Shown here one piece after another: positions 8,307 to 15,870 of a DNA stretch of 46,420 nt. Each line of letters starts with the position of its first letter. Within the stretch, counting starts at the first letter, position 1. The stretch comes from CAYPEK01 sp964409645. Its GTDB lineage: Bacteria; UBP15; UBA6099. The notes below the pieces were generated by a model. That model was not told where the DNA came from. It saw only the letters and a list, made by a program, of their open reading frames with translations, and searched no databases. The DNA lies in NCBI GenBank assembly GCA_964409645.1, contig CAYPEK010000023.1, positions 1 through 46,420 on the forward strand. Reading direction: 5' to 3'. The position numbers and the translations under genes were made by a program.

Positions 8307-8891
8307 TCACCGCTCCACAACATCTTCCATGTTTATTGATTCGAGCTCGGCCTCGATACGCTCCGCGAGCGCCTCCGGCTCCGCTCCCGCGCCCTCATCA
8401 GCCACCGCTTGCACGACGCGATCCTTTATCGCCACGAACAAACGCTTCACATCCGCCGGTGTGAGCAGCAGCCGCTTGCGCTCCTCCACCTTGCTCAACT
8501 TCTCGATCGCGTCGAACAACTCGCCCGCGAGACTCTGTATCCGCTTACCGTGCGACTCAAGCGCCGAGGAATACTCCTTCGTTTCCGTCTCCGACATCGT
8601 TTTACGCGCTTCGTCCAGACGCGAAAGATGCTCGTCCATCAGCGCCTTAATCGCCGCGACAGCCGACCTGAGTTCCTTCAAATGATCCGGCTCCTCCTCA
8701 TTCGTCATCCGCTTAACCCTCTTGCATATCCCGTTCCCTTTCTTCACCGTCTGCCCATCCGCATCCGTCCCATGCGACTTGTGCATCCCGCAATAATCGC
8801 TTCCTTTCAGCGCGTACTGGCCGCACCGCTTCCCGGTCCGCGACGCCGTCGCCGCGCACTGCTTCCGCGCCTCAAAAGTTCTCTCCGGCAT
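8307..8891 (-). CDS. Putative terminase small subunit-like protein with N-terminal zinc-binding motif
   Basis: A 194-aa protein. The first 40 residues carry a C-x-A-x4-G-x2-C-x9-Y-C-x2-H pattern (CAATASRTGKRCGQY then YCGMHKSHG), a short zinc-binding motif frequent in phage proteins encoded just before large terminases. The remainder is a long acidic coiled coil (about residues 70-150) with repeated heptad-like E/K and L positions, suitable for oligomerisation. The start is ATG 8891 with AAGGAG 9 nt upstream; the reading frame continues further upstream but without a better site. The stop codon lies directly before the terminase start (1 to 4 bp), implying translational coupling. Function as DNA-recognition subunit is inferred from position. 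Confidence 0.65.
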   Translation of the reverse strand: MPERTFEARKQCAATASRTGKRCGQYALKGSDYCGMHKSHGTDADGQTVKKGNGICKRVKRMTNEEEPDHLKELRSAVAAIKALMDEHLSRLDEARKTMSETETKEYSSALESHGKRIQSLAGELFDAIEKLSKVEERKRLLLTPADVKRLFVAIKDRVVQAVADEGAGAEPEALAERIEAELESINMEDVVER

Positions 8892-8931
8892 TCTCTGTAT
8901 CTCCTTTTCAGGGGGATTTTCTTTTTCATTT

Positions 8932-9345
8932 CTATAACTCATCTTCCAAACATCGCAGGCACTTCCAGCCGCCGCTTTGCGGGTCCCGCGCCGCACGCGC
9001 ATGGTGCGCCTCACGCCCGCACGACACGCAAACCACATGCCCCGGACGCACCCGCTGTTCCGCGGCACTCTTCTCCATCGTCGGCGCCGCCGTCACAGGA
9101 TCCGCAACCTCCGCCCCACACCACCGGCACACAAAACGCTCCCTGCCACCCTCGCGGGCACCCGTGCCAACCCAGTAATGAACGCAATCCTCAAGTCCCG
9201 GCTTCAGCCAAACGCGAGTCCATCCGAATTCCAAATTCCCCCGCGGAACGGACATTCCGCAGTCGGATTCCCGCCGGCGCGCCCCACGCGCTTCTATTTC
9301 CGAGGATATGCATGATCCTGACGAACCTTCCATATTGCTATTCAT
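8932..9345 (-). CDS. Small double zinc-ribbon protein, first gene of the prophage block
   Basis: A 137-aa protein. It has two Cys pairs of the zinc-ribbon type: CRWCGAEV about residue 75, and C-x2-C pairs CVSCGREAH and CLRCLEDEL at the C-terminus. The middle segment carries aromatic residues (FGWTRVWLKPGLEDCVHYWVG). Such proteins may bind nucleic acid or act as structural metal modules; the family is not recognised. The start is ATG 9345 with GGAGG 8 nt upstream; an earlier in-frame ATG lacks a site. It is the promoter-proximal gene of the minus-strand block, divergent from the regulator at 9570. Confidence 0.6.
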   Translation of the reverse strand: MNSNMEGSSGSCISSEIEARGARRRESDCGMSVPRGNLEFGWTRVWLKPGLEDCVHYWVGTGAREGGRERFVCRWCGAEVADPVTAAPTMEKSAAEQRVRPGHVVCVSCGREAHHARAARDPQSGGWKCLRCLEDEL

Positions 9346-9459
9346 ACTTTCGACCTCCGTTTTCCGCGCGAAAACCATGCAGCGGCACGCCGCGAGCAGT
9401 GTCAGCGCGCGATATTAAAGAAAAAATGTTTTCCGGACATCCGCGCCGTGCGCGCGGTG

Positions 9460-9468
9460 TGCTATAAT
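9460..9468 (+). promoter_or_regulatory. Extended -10 promoter for the divergent regulator gene
   Basis: TGCTATAAT is a perfect extended -10 element and needs no strong -35 box. Transcription would start near 9475 and give a leader of about 95 nt that contains a GCGCGGG/CCCGCGC inverted repeat and the palindrome at 9544-9559. Consensus match only. Confidence 0.5.
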
Positions 9469-9543
9469 TTAACAATCATCGTTTTCGATGCGCGGGCTCG
9501 ATTATCCGCCCGCGCCGCCTTGTTGGCGTTTACAACAACAAGG

Positions 9544-9559
9544 CTACCATTAATGGTAG
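9544..9559. promoter_or_regulatory. Perfect 16-bp palindrome, probable operator
   Basis: CTACCATTAATGGTAG reads the same on both strands and ends 10 bp before the GTG start of the regulator at 9570. Poorly matched arms rich in ACAAC/GTTGT flank it. A dimeric DNA-binding protein is the expected reader; autoregulation by the adjacent gene is the simplest guess. The site would also overlap the ribosome-binding region, so translational effects are possible. Confidence 0.5.
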
Positions 9560-9569
9560 GTGTTGTCAA

Positions 9570-9956
9570 GTGAAAAATCAAAAATTATTTTCGGCGCGCC
9601 TGAACGGGATAGTAATGGGATTGATAGAAGGCAACGGCAGGGCGGTGACCGCCGAGGCGCTCGGCCTTCAGTCGAACTTCTTTTCGCCGAGCAAATACGG
9701 GCCGGAGAAGTTCGCAACAAAGAGCATCGGGCACCTCGATGCGATAGAGGAATACTTCGGAGTGGACCTGCTGAGCGGCTCGGTATCGGCGCTCGCGCGC
9801 GAGATAGACCGCGCGGAGGCGGACGAGGCGCTCACACAATTCGACCGCACGGCCATCCTCTCCATCGTGCGCGCGGCTCGCGACCGCTCGGCCGATGTCA
9901 GGCGCGGACAAGCGGCAGTCGAAAAAATTAAGAGCTTGAAAAAGAAGTCCAAATGA
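9570..9956 (+). CDS. Putative phage-type regulator or immunity-region protein
   Basis: A 128-aa protein starting at GTG 9570; the region before it has only a weak ribosome site (GGTAGG). It is divergent from the whole minus-strand prophage block, the usual place of a repressor. Residues about 25-70 have the pattern VTAEALGLQSNFFSP ... HLDAIEEYFGVDLLSG, which resembles the helix arrangement of Cro/CI-type HTH domains (a recognition helix followed by an IA-x-F-GV segment), but the match is weak. The second half is a charged helix with a lysine-rich end (KSLKKKSK). The perfect palindrome next to its start supports a regulatory role. The repressor call is inference. Confidence 0.6.
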   Translation: MKNQKLFSARLNGIVMGLIEGNGRAVTAEALGLQSNFFSPSKYGPEKFATKSIGHLDAIEEYFGVDLLSGSVSALAREIDRAEADEALTQFDRTAILSIVRAARDRSADVRRGQAAVEKIKSLKKKSK

Positions 9957-9974
9957 AGCTTATGCAGGCGGCTT

Positions 9975-10115
9975 TCACTCCGGCAGATATACGGATATGC
10001 GGACCCAGTCGCCCACATATTCAATGTCTTCGCGATAGTATTCCTGCCCGGCAAGAATCCATTCAGCTATTTCCTCTCTCTTCTCCTCGGTAAAACCTTC
10101 TATTTGTCTGTTCAC
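9975..10115 (-). CDS. Small hypothetical protein, 46 aa
   Basis: A short gene that starts with GTG 10115 and is preceded by a full GGAGG ribosome site with a 7-nt gap. The product begins VNRQIEGFTEEKREEI (V read as M) and ends RISVYLPE; it is acidic and probably one helix plus a short strand. It converges on the regulator gene, 18 bp from its stop. No family is recognised. The strong ribosome site, clean stop and acidic amphipathic composition are why I keep it; a small antitoxin or phage accessory protein is possible but unsupported. Confidence 0.5.
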   Translation of the reverse strand: MNRQIEGFTEEKREEIAEWILAGQEYYREDIEYVGDWVRISVYLPE

Positions 10116-10190
10116 CTGCGCACCTCCAGACACAAGCCCTACTGTATTTTTGTGTAGTATCCGTTATTTATGTTAATCGGGGTGTGTGAC

Positions 10191-10238
10191 AAAAAAAGAC
10201 CGCCGCCCGGTAAACGCGCCACATAAACCGGACGGCGG
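10191..10238 (-). terminator. Rho-independent terminator (minus strand)
   Basis: On the minus strand an 11-bp G/C-rich stem (CCGCCGTCCGG with CCGGGCGGCGG, one G-U pair) with a 17-nt loop is followed directly by TC and seven T residues. It is a strong intrinsic terminator and implies a leftward transcript arriving from about 10.25-10.5 kb. Confidence 0.75.
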
Positions 10239-10320
10239 CCTGTGCCGTGCCCATAGCTGGGCCCGGATTTATCCCATTCCAAGCTCTTGCGGCACGTTTT
10301 AACCTATATTTTATTGTTGT
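10239..10320 (-). other. Possible structured RNA upstream of the terminator
   Basis: The minus-strand sequence before the terminator can pair GTGCCG (10290-10295) with CGGCAC (10242-10247), enclosing an internal hairpin GGGCCCAGCTATGGGC. Together with the terminator this looks like a short stable transcript or the structured 3-prime end of a small mRNA. It matches no riboswitch consensus that I can recall. Confidence 0.3.
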
Positions 10321-10475
10321 CACTTAACAATGCTGTTAAGTGGTTTTTTAATCTCTTGTTTGTTCTCTTTTGAAAAGCCTCCCTCGTTTACCCTATCCGG
10401 TATTCCGCTTATTGTTAGCTTCAACATCTCATCACCCACCCAAGCCCCCTTAAAATGCCGCACACTCCGCGCCAT
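10320..10475 (-). CDS. Doubtful small protein, 51 aa
   Basis: An open frame starting at ATG 10475 with AAAGG 7 nt upstream and encoding a basic 51-aa peptide (MARSVRHFKGAWVGDEM at the N-terminus). Its last codons are formed by the TGTTAAGTG arm of an inverted repeat. It has no recognised family. The existence of a strong minus-strand terminator about 80 bp further on is the main reason to keep it. It overlaps the promoter region of the AsmA-like gene on the other strand only marginally. Confidence 0.3.
   Translation of the reverse strand: MARSVRHFKGAWVGDEMLKLTISGIPDRVNEGGFSKENKQEIKKPLNSIVK
10321..10349 (+). terminator. Inverted repeat followed by T-run, possible plus-strand terminator
   Basis: CACTTAACA (10321-10329) and TGTTAAGTG (10334-10342) form a perfect 9-bp stem with a 4-nt loop, followed by G and six T residues. 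It fits a rho-independent terminator for rightward transcription from the prophage regulator, though the stem is A/T rich. An operator or attachment-site remnant is the alternative. Confidence 0.45.
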
Positions 10476-10518
10476 GGTGTTGCCTTTCAGCGCCATATCC
10501 GCGTTCATCCCGGCGCTC

Positions 10519-10548
10519 TTGCGCTCACCCACTCACCACAGGCTATAA
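10519..10548 (+). promoter_or_regulatory. Promoter of the AsmA-like gene, leaderless type
   Basis: TTGCGC (10519-10524), an 18-bp spacer and a perfect TATAAT (10543-10548) precede the ATG at 10557 by only 8 nt. The bases between -10 and ATG (AACCCAC) contain no ribosome site. Transcription should begin within one or two bases of the start codon. Confidence 0.6.
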
Positions 10549-10556
10549 TAACCCAC

Positions 10557-12599
10557 ATGGAAGAGATATATTTCGAGGACACCGCGCCACCCGAAACGGG
10601 CCGCGTGCGGCCGGGACCGCTCAGTTTCATCGGCGTGGCGGCAGTCGTCGCTCTCGTGCTCTTCGGCGTCAATTTCGCCCTGAAGCATCAGGCGGCCGGC
10701 GCCGCCGCTTCCGCAGCAGCCGCCGCGGAGTCGCGCACCGCCACGAAAATCACATATTCGTTCACAGGCAACATCTTCACCGGTTTCGCCCTCGAAAACG
10801 TCCGTGTCAAAACACAATCAGGCAGCCGGACTCCGCTCCTAAGAATTGATAAAATAAAACCCAACCTCTCCGCCTCCGGCCTCCTCCAAGGCAGCGCCGT
10901 TTTCGACACCATAGTGCTCATCCGGCCGACCGTCACCGCGGAACTCGCTTCCGGCCGCAGCAGCGAATACCGGCGTATCATCAGCGCCGCGTTATCCGGC
11001 GGCAACGCCATAAACTGCCGCGAACTCGAAATCAAAGACGGAAAAATATCGATACGGTTCTCCGGCAGGAACAACCGTCCGGACGGCATTACATTTAAAA
11101 AGATCAACGGCGGCATATCACGTTCACCCGTCCCCGGCACTCTGGACACCGACTTGTCCGCGTCCCTCGGAGATGCGGCATTTAAAATCCGAGGCAAGCT
11201 CGAAACGGGAAGCGCCCCGCAGATCAATCTGACATGGGAAAGCGCCAACCTTTTCGCGGGAGGCCCGCCGCCCGCCACTGCCGCTTTTCAAAGACTCGCA
11301 CGCCGCTGGGAGCTCGGCGGCAAGATACGCGCAAAAGGCACGCTTACCGGCGACCCGTCGTCGCCCTCCGCAACCGCGCACCTCGACATATCGAACTTCG
11401 GCGCGTTCGGACTCGACATCGGCAACGGCGGCGCGGACGCATCCATCGGAAAAGGCGCATTTAAATTCACGGGCGCAGCGGGCGCACTCCGCGGACGGCG
11501 CATCTCGGCGGACATGTTTTTGCTTTACAGCAACGCTCCTACGCGCGCCGACGCGAGATTAGCCTTCGCCGGCATCGAAGCGGACGCAATCCTCAGCAAC
11601 GCCGCTCCGGACCTCCCGAAACTCATCACCGGCCCGGCGGGCGGCACGATACATCTCTCCGGAGAAGGCATCAATCCATACAACCTGAAACTCGACGCCG
11701 ACGTGATGGTGCTGAACGGCGACGCGTTGTACCCGACTCCAGCTTTCAGCGGCCAGCGCGACGCGTGGGCGCCCGCGGCCTTCGATACTCTTTCATTCAG
11801 ACTCATCAACGAGCGTCCCCGGCTCACGATCAAGGAAATCCACCTCGCGGGGCCCGACATCGCCGCCTCCGGCACCGTTGCTTTCACCTACGGAAAAGAC
11901 CACCTCACCGACGATCCGGCCGGCCCGGTCGATTTTGACGCTCACGCAGCATTTTCGAGCGACAACGTCGGCGCCATCGTCGCGCGCAACAAATATATCG
12001 GCAACATCATTTCCGGCGCCGCCACCGGCGCGGTTGAGCTTCGCGGCCGATCGAGCAAGCCTCAGACGTACGACGGCGGCTTCTCATTCACCGTTAAAAA
12101 CGGCGTCCTCGCAAACCCGTACGATCCGGAGAACACCCGCTACCCGCCGGACACAAAGCCTGCCCGCTTCTCGTTCGACTTGCTCACCGGCTACTTTAAA
12201 ATCGCAAACGGCGCGGCGGGCACTGACGACCTACACCTGCGCGGGCAGGCATTCAACGCGGACATATACGGATACGTCGGATTCGACGGCTCGCTCAAGG
12301 CGCGCGCGGAGACCGGCGTCAACCCGGAGATGATACCTTTCATAGAGGCTTTCCTCGATGATTACAAAAAGGTCAAGCCGGAGACGATCAAAGGCATGCC
12401 GAAAGTGAAAAACGCGTTCGAAGTTGCGGGCACGATCCGCAGCCCCATGATGAAATGGGATTTGGAAGTGTTCAGAAAATCCGTCGCGGCGCTCGTTAAG
12501 AGTTACGACGAGATTCAGTCGGCCAAGAAAGTTGCCGAAGCGCGAAAGAAACGCGCCGCTGCGGCGCCGTCCCGTAAATCCGGGCGCCGGAAACGCTGA
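10557..12599 (+). CDS. AsmA-like inner-membrane anchored periplasmic protein
   Basis: A 680-aa protein with one N-terminal membrane helix (about residues 21-40, ending LFGVNFALKHQ) and a large periplasmic part made of repeating beta-strands. Features typical of the AsmA/TamB/DUF748 superfamily are the early segment in which the protein describes nested strands (NIFTGFALENVRVKT), the pattern L-x-I-D-x-I-K-P-N-L about residue 98, and repeated glycine-rich strand pairs such as GTLTGDPSSPSATAHLDIS. These proteins form beta-taco bridges that carry lipids between membranes in Gram-negative bacteria. The C-terminus is basic (RKSGRRKR). I choose the ATG at 10557 because the promoter -10 box is 8 nt upstream; a longer frame would start inside the promoter. 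It ends 9 bp from the convergent kinase gene. Confidence 0.75.
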   Translation: MEEIYFEDTAPPETGRVRPGPLSFIGVAAVVALVLFGVNFALKHQAAGAAASAAAAAESRTATKITYSFTGNIFTGFALENVRVKTQSGSRTPLLRIDKIKPNLSASGLLQGSAVFDTIVLIRPTVTAELASGRSSEYRRIISAALSGGNAINCRELEIKDGKISIRFSGRNNRPDGITFKKINGGISRSPVPGTLDTDLSASLGDAAFKIRGKLETGSAPQINLTWESANLFAGGPPPATAAFQRLARRWELGGKIRAKGTLTGDPSSPSATAHLDISNFGAFGLDIGNGGADASIGKGAFKFTGAAGALRGRRISADMFLLYSNAPTRADARLAFAGIEADAILSNAAPDLPKLITGPAGGTIHLSGEGINPYNLKLDADVMVLNGDALYPTPAFSGQRDAWAPAAFDTLSFRLINERPRLTIKEIHLAGPDIAASGTVAFTYGKDHLTDDPAGPVDFDAHAAFSSDNVGAIVARNKYIGNIISGAATGAVELRGRSSKPQTYDGGFSFTVKNGVLANPYDPENTRYPPDTKPARFSFDLLTGYFKIANGAAGTDDLHLRGQAFNADIYGYVGFDGSLKARAETGVNPEMIPFIEAFLDDYKKVKPETIKGMPKVKNAFEVAGTIRSPMMKWDLEVFRKSVAALVKSYDEIQSAKKVAEARKKRAAAAPSRKSGRRKR

Positions 12600-12608
12600 G
12601 CCTCAGAG

Positions 12609-15600
12609 TCAGAGCATATCGGAAACCAGTTGCAGAAGCGTCTCGCTGTCGAACGGCTTTTGCAGGAACACGCTCACGCCTTCTTTGATAATCCGGCCCG
12701 CTTCGCTTTCGCCGCTGAACCCGGAGCATAAAATTATCTTCAGATGCGGATTGTCTTTACGCAACAGCCGGAACACCTCTTCCCCGCTCATCTCCGGCAT
12801 CATCATGTCGAGGATCACCACGTCGATGTCCATCTTATGTTTAGAATAGAAGTCGAGGGCATGCAGGGGGCCGGGCGCCGGGATCACGGTTAGGCCGTTC
12901 TCACGCAGAATCTCGGCCGTCATATCTAGGAAATCGCAGTCGTCGTCAACAATCAGCACCGTCCCGCTCAGCACCCTCTCGCGCCGTTTCATATCCAGCG
13001 CATCTTCCGTCTTCTCCGTCGGTTCCGCCGCCGGCAGAAATATGGTCACCGTCGTCCCTTTTCCCGGCTCGCTTTCGATCCTTATGTCTCCTCCGTGGTT
13101 ATGCACGATACCCTGCGTAATCGACATCCCGAGGCCGGTTCCTTTTCCTCGCTCCTTAGTCGTGTAAAACGGCGTGAACACCTTCTCGATCTCCTCCGGA
13201 GTCATCCCGTGACCAGTGTCCGTAATTGCTATCCGGCAATACCTTCCCGGCTCGACTCCGGTCAGGCTTCCGCACTCGCGCCTTCCCAGTTCGACATCTT
13301 CCGAACTGATCGTAAGCGTCCCTCCGTCCGGCATCGCGTCCGCCGCATTTATGCAGACGTTCAGCAGCGCCTGCAGTATCTGGTTCACATCCGCCGAGAG
13401 CTGTGTTTCTTCCGTCGCGCAAATCGATTCCATCCTTATTTTCTTGGGCAGGCTCCGGGTCAGGAGATCGATCAACTCGCTTATCAACTGTCCGGCGTCT
13501 ATCGGCCGTACCTCGAGTTTTTCCTTGCGTGCGAACGTCAGCAGATTCATCGTCAGGTCCTTCGCACGTTTCGCAACCCGCGAAATCCGCTCTATGTGCT
13601 CCCGTTTTTTGTCGCCTTCAGGCAACCCCTTCTCAACCAGCTCCGAGGAACCGATTATCACGGCGAGAATGTTGTTGAAGTCGTGCGCTATGCCGCCCGC
13701 GAGCAGCCCGATCGCCTCCATCTTCTGCGACTGGTGGAGCTGCTCCATCAATTGTTCCTTTTCCGCCTGCATCCGCTTGAAGTCCGTCATTTCGCGGAAT
13801 ATGCCTTGCACAATCACGCTGTCGCCTATCCTGTGAAGCGTTACCGAGATGTGCGCGGGCATCCGTCTGCCGGACTTCGTCATCAGTTCCAGTTCCCCCA
13901 CGTCTTCGGGAGGTTTGCGCATCGTTTCCGCGAACATTTTTCGGTGAAATTCTCGGATTTCGGGCGGATGCACTATCGTGAAATGGCTGCCTATGAGCTC
14001 ATCCCGGCTGTACTCGAACAGCATCTCCGCGCCTTTGTTGCAGTTGATGATCTTTTCAGTCGGGCTGTCTATCCACACTATCGCATCTCGCGCGTTCTCG
14101 AACGTCAGCCGGAACCGCTCCTCGCTCTCCTGAAGCTCCCTGTCCCTCTGCTTCCGGGGAGCTATATCGCGACATAGAGAAAGTATCCTTTTCCCTTCTT
14201 TCGTTTCCACTATCTTTGCGTTAATCTCCACCGGCGTTATATGGCCGGCTTCGTCTATATAATCGATTTCGAGGCCCCTCACCTCGCCCGTCTTCACACA
14301 TCGCTCCACTTCGCTTTCGTTCCGTTGTATGTCATACGTCGCTGTCCACTCGATAACCCTGTGCCCCTTTATATCGTCCAACGTTTTCCGCCCTGTCAAT
14401 CGAACATACTCCGGATTGGCGTCCAACACCCGGCCTTCCCAATCAAGAATCAGATAACCCGTGTTCGTCGTCTCCACAAGCGCCCGATACTTCTCCTCGC
14501 TCTCTCTCAATTCATTTTCGATCGCCTTTTTCGCCGTTATGTCGTGCGCGATTCCTTCGACCGCCACAACTTCCCCCGACTCTTCACACACAGGCGTCTC
14601 CGTGACCTCCAACAGCTTCCGCCGTCCATCCTTGTGGAACACCTCCACCTCGTACGTCGGCTGCAACTTTCCCGCAAGGCACAACTCCGTGTAACGGTCA
14701 ACATTCAGATTGACCGGATCGTCCGTCATGTATTCGGAATAATGCTTCATGAACTCCTCTTTCGAGTACCCCAGCATTTCGGTAATCGACGAGCTCAGAA
14801 ATGTAAAAACGCCCTCCCTGTTGTGCCGGTAAAAGAAATACTCCTTGCCAAGATTCTCGGCCAGCCTCCGGTACCGCTCCTCGCTCTCTCTCAGTTGCCG
14901 TTCAGCATTCTTGCGCTCCGATATATCCTTCGTCAGCGCAACAAACCCCACAGGCTTCCCCGATTCGTTCCGAAGAAGCGCCATACTTATCTCTATCGGG
15001 AACTCCGAACCGTCTTTCCTCAGGAACACAGACTCCTTGTTCTGCACGCTGCCTTTTTCAATCAATTCCTCAAACACGCTCCGCGCATATTCAAGTTCCG
15101 ACTCTTTTATAAGCGTGAAACAATTGACCCCGATCAGTTCCGATTTTTTAACGTTTCCGTGCAGCCTCACCGCCGCCTCGTTCACATCGATCAGGTTCGC
15201 ACTCATGTCCGCCACCGTTATCCCGTCCCCCACCGAATCGAACATCGCCCGCAGTTTCTCCTCCGACTCCCTGAGCGCGCGTTCCGCACGCTTCCGCGCC
15301 GATATATCCTTAGCCACTCCGATGAATCCCGTCGGATCGCCCCGCTCATCTCTTATCACTCCAAACGACAGCTCCGCTTCGAATTCCGTCCCGTCCTTCC
15401 TCAGAAACACGCATTCCTTGTCGTGAATCCGCCCAGACCTCTTTGCCTCTTCATAACCTTCTCTCAGGCTGTTGCTGTTTTCTTCATGAATCAGGCTGAA
15501 AACCGATTTCCCTATCAACTCTTCCTTATTGTCAAACCCGTGCATCAGCACTGTTGCGCTGCTGCAATCGGTTATCGTCCCTTTAAGGGAAATTATCATT

Positions 15601-15659
15601 ATCGCGTCGGGTGAAGAATCAAGTATCGCGTTGAGCTTGTTCAGATGTTCATAACTCAT
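12609..15659 (-). CDS. Cytoplasmic multi-PAS hybrid histidine kinase with receiver domain
   Basis: A 1016-aa protein without membrane helices. Five PAS domains lie in tandem (about residues 8-125, 128-250, 256-380, 384-505, 512-635), each ended by a coiled S-helix such as RKRAERALRESEE. The H-box is GGIAHDFNNILAVI with the phospho-accepting His near residue 659. The HATPase has N, G1 and G2 boxes (LNVCINAADAM, DTGHGM, GKGTGLGMS). A C-terminal receiver (about residues 895-1016) has VLIVDDDCDF, the acceptor Asp in VILDMMMP and the conserved Lys in FLQKPFD. It senses intracellular cues, perhaps redox or small ligands, and passes phosphate internally. Its output partner is not next to it, though a lone receiver protein lies at 20776. 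The gene is preceded by only a weak GAAG site. Confidence 0.93.
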   Translation of the reverse strand: MSYEHLNKLNAILDSSPDAIMIISLKGTITDCSSATVLMHGFDNKEELIGKSVFSLIHEENSNSLREGYEEAKRSGRIHDKECVFLRKDGTEFEAELSFGVIRDERGDPTGFIGVAKDISARKRAERALRESEEKLRAMFDSVGDGITVADMSANLIDVNEAAVRLHGNVKKSELIGVNCFTLIKESELEYARSVFEELIEKGSVQNKESVFLRKDGSEFPIEISMALLRNESGKPVGFVALTKDISERKNAERQLRESEERYRRLAENLGKEYFFYRHNREGVFTFLSSSITEMLGYSKEEFMKHYSEYMTDDPVNLNVDRYTELCLAGKLQPTYEVEVFHKDGRRKLLEVTETPVCEESGEVVAVEGIAHDITAKKAIENELRESEEKYRALVETTNTGYLILDWEGRVLDANPEYVRLTGRKTLDDIKGHRVIEWTATYDIQRNESEVERCVKTGEVRGLEIDYIDEAGHITPVEINAKIVETKEGKRILSLCRDIAPRKQRDRELQESEERFRLTFENARDAIVWIDSPTEKIINCNKGAEMLFEYSRDELIGSHFTIVHPPEIREFHRKMFAETMRKPPEDVGELELMTKSGRRMPAHISVTLHRIGDSVIVQGIFREMTDFKRMQAEKEQLMEQLHQSQKMEAIGLLAGGIAHDFNNILAVIIGSSELVEKGLPEGDKKREHIERISRVAKRAKDLTMNLLTFARKEKLEVRPIDAGQLISELIDLLTRSLPKKIRMESICATEETQLSADVNQILQALLNVCINAADAMPDGGTLTISSEDVELGRRECGSLTGVEPGRYCRIAITDTGHGMTPEEIEKVFTPFYTTKERGKGTGLGMSITQGIVHNHGGDIRIESEPGKGTTVTIFLPAAEPTEKTEDALDMKRRERVLSGTVLIVDDDCDFLDMTAEILRENGLTVIPAPGPLHALDFYSKHKMDIDVVILDMMMPEMSGEEVFRLLRKDNPHLKIILCSGFSGESEAGRIIKEGVSVFLQKPFDSETLLQLVSDML

Positions 15660-15870
15660 CTTCTGCCGGCCCCGCTTTTACAGCTATAATATTCACTGTG
15701 CTTTTTCAATAAATAACTTATAACACAAAAGCCACACTTTTGCACTTTTTGATTTTTTTGAATCTCAATCAATAGTGGAAAAGAAAATGCGATTAGCCGG
15801 CAGGAAATCCCGCCTCGCGAAAACATCCGTGTGGCGCAGCGCCCCCGGCTCTCACGGTTATCTGTTATTA

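Noticed and set aside
15684..15698. CTATAATATT promoter-like box upstream of the kinase on the plus strand
   Set aside because: No gene follows on the plus strand before the GH31 gene, which is on the minus strand.
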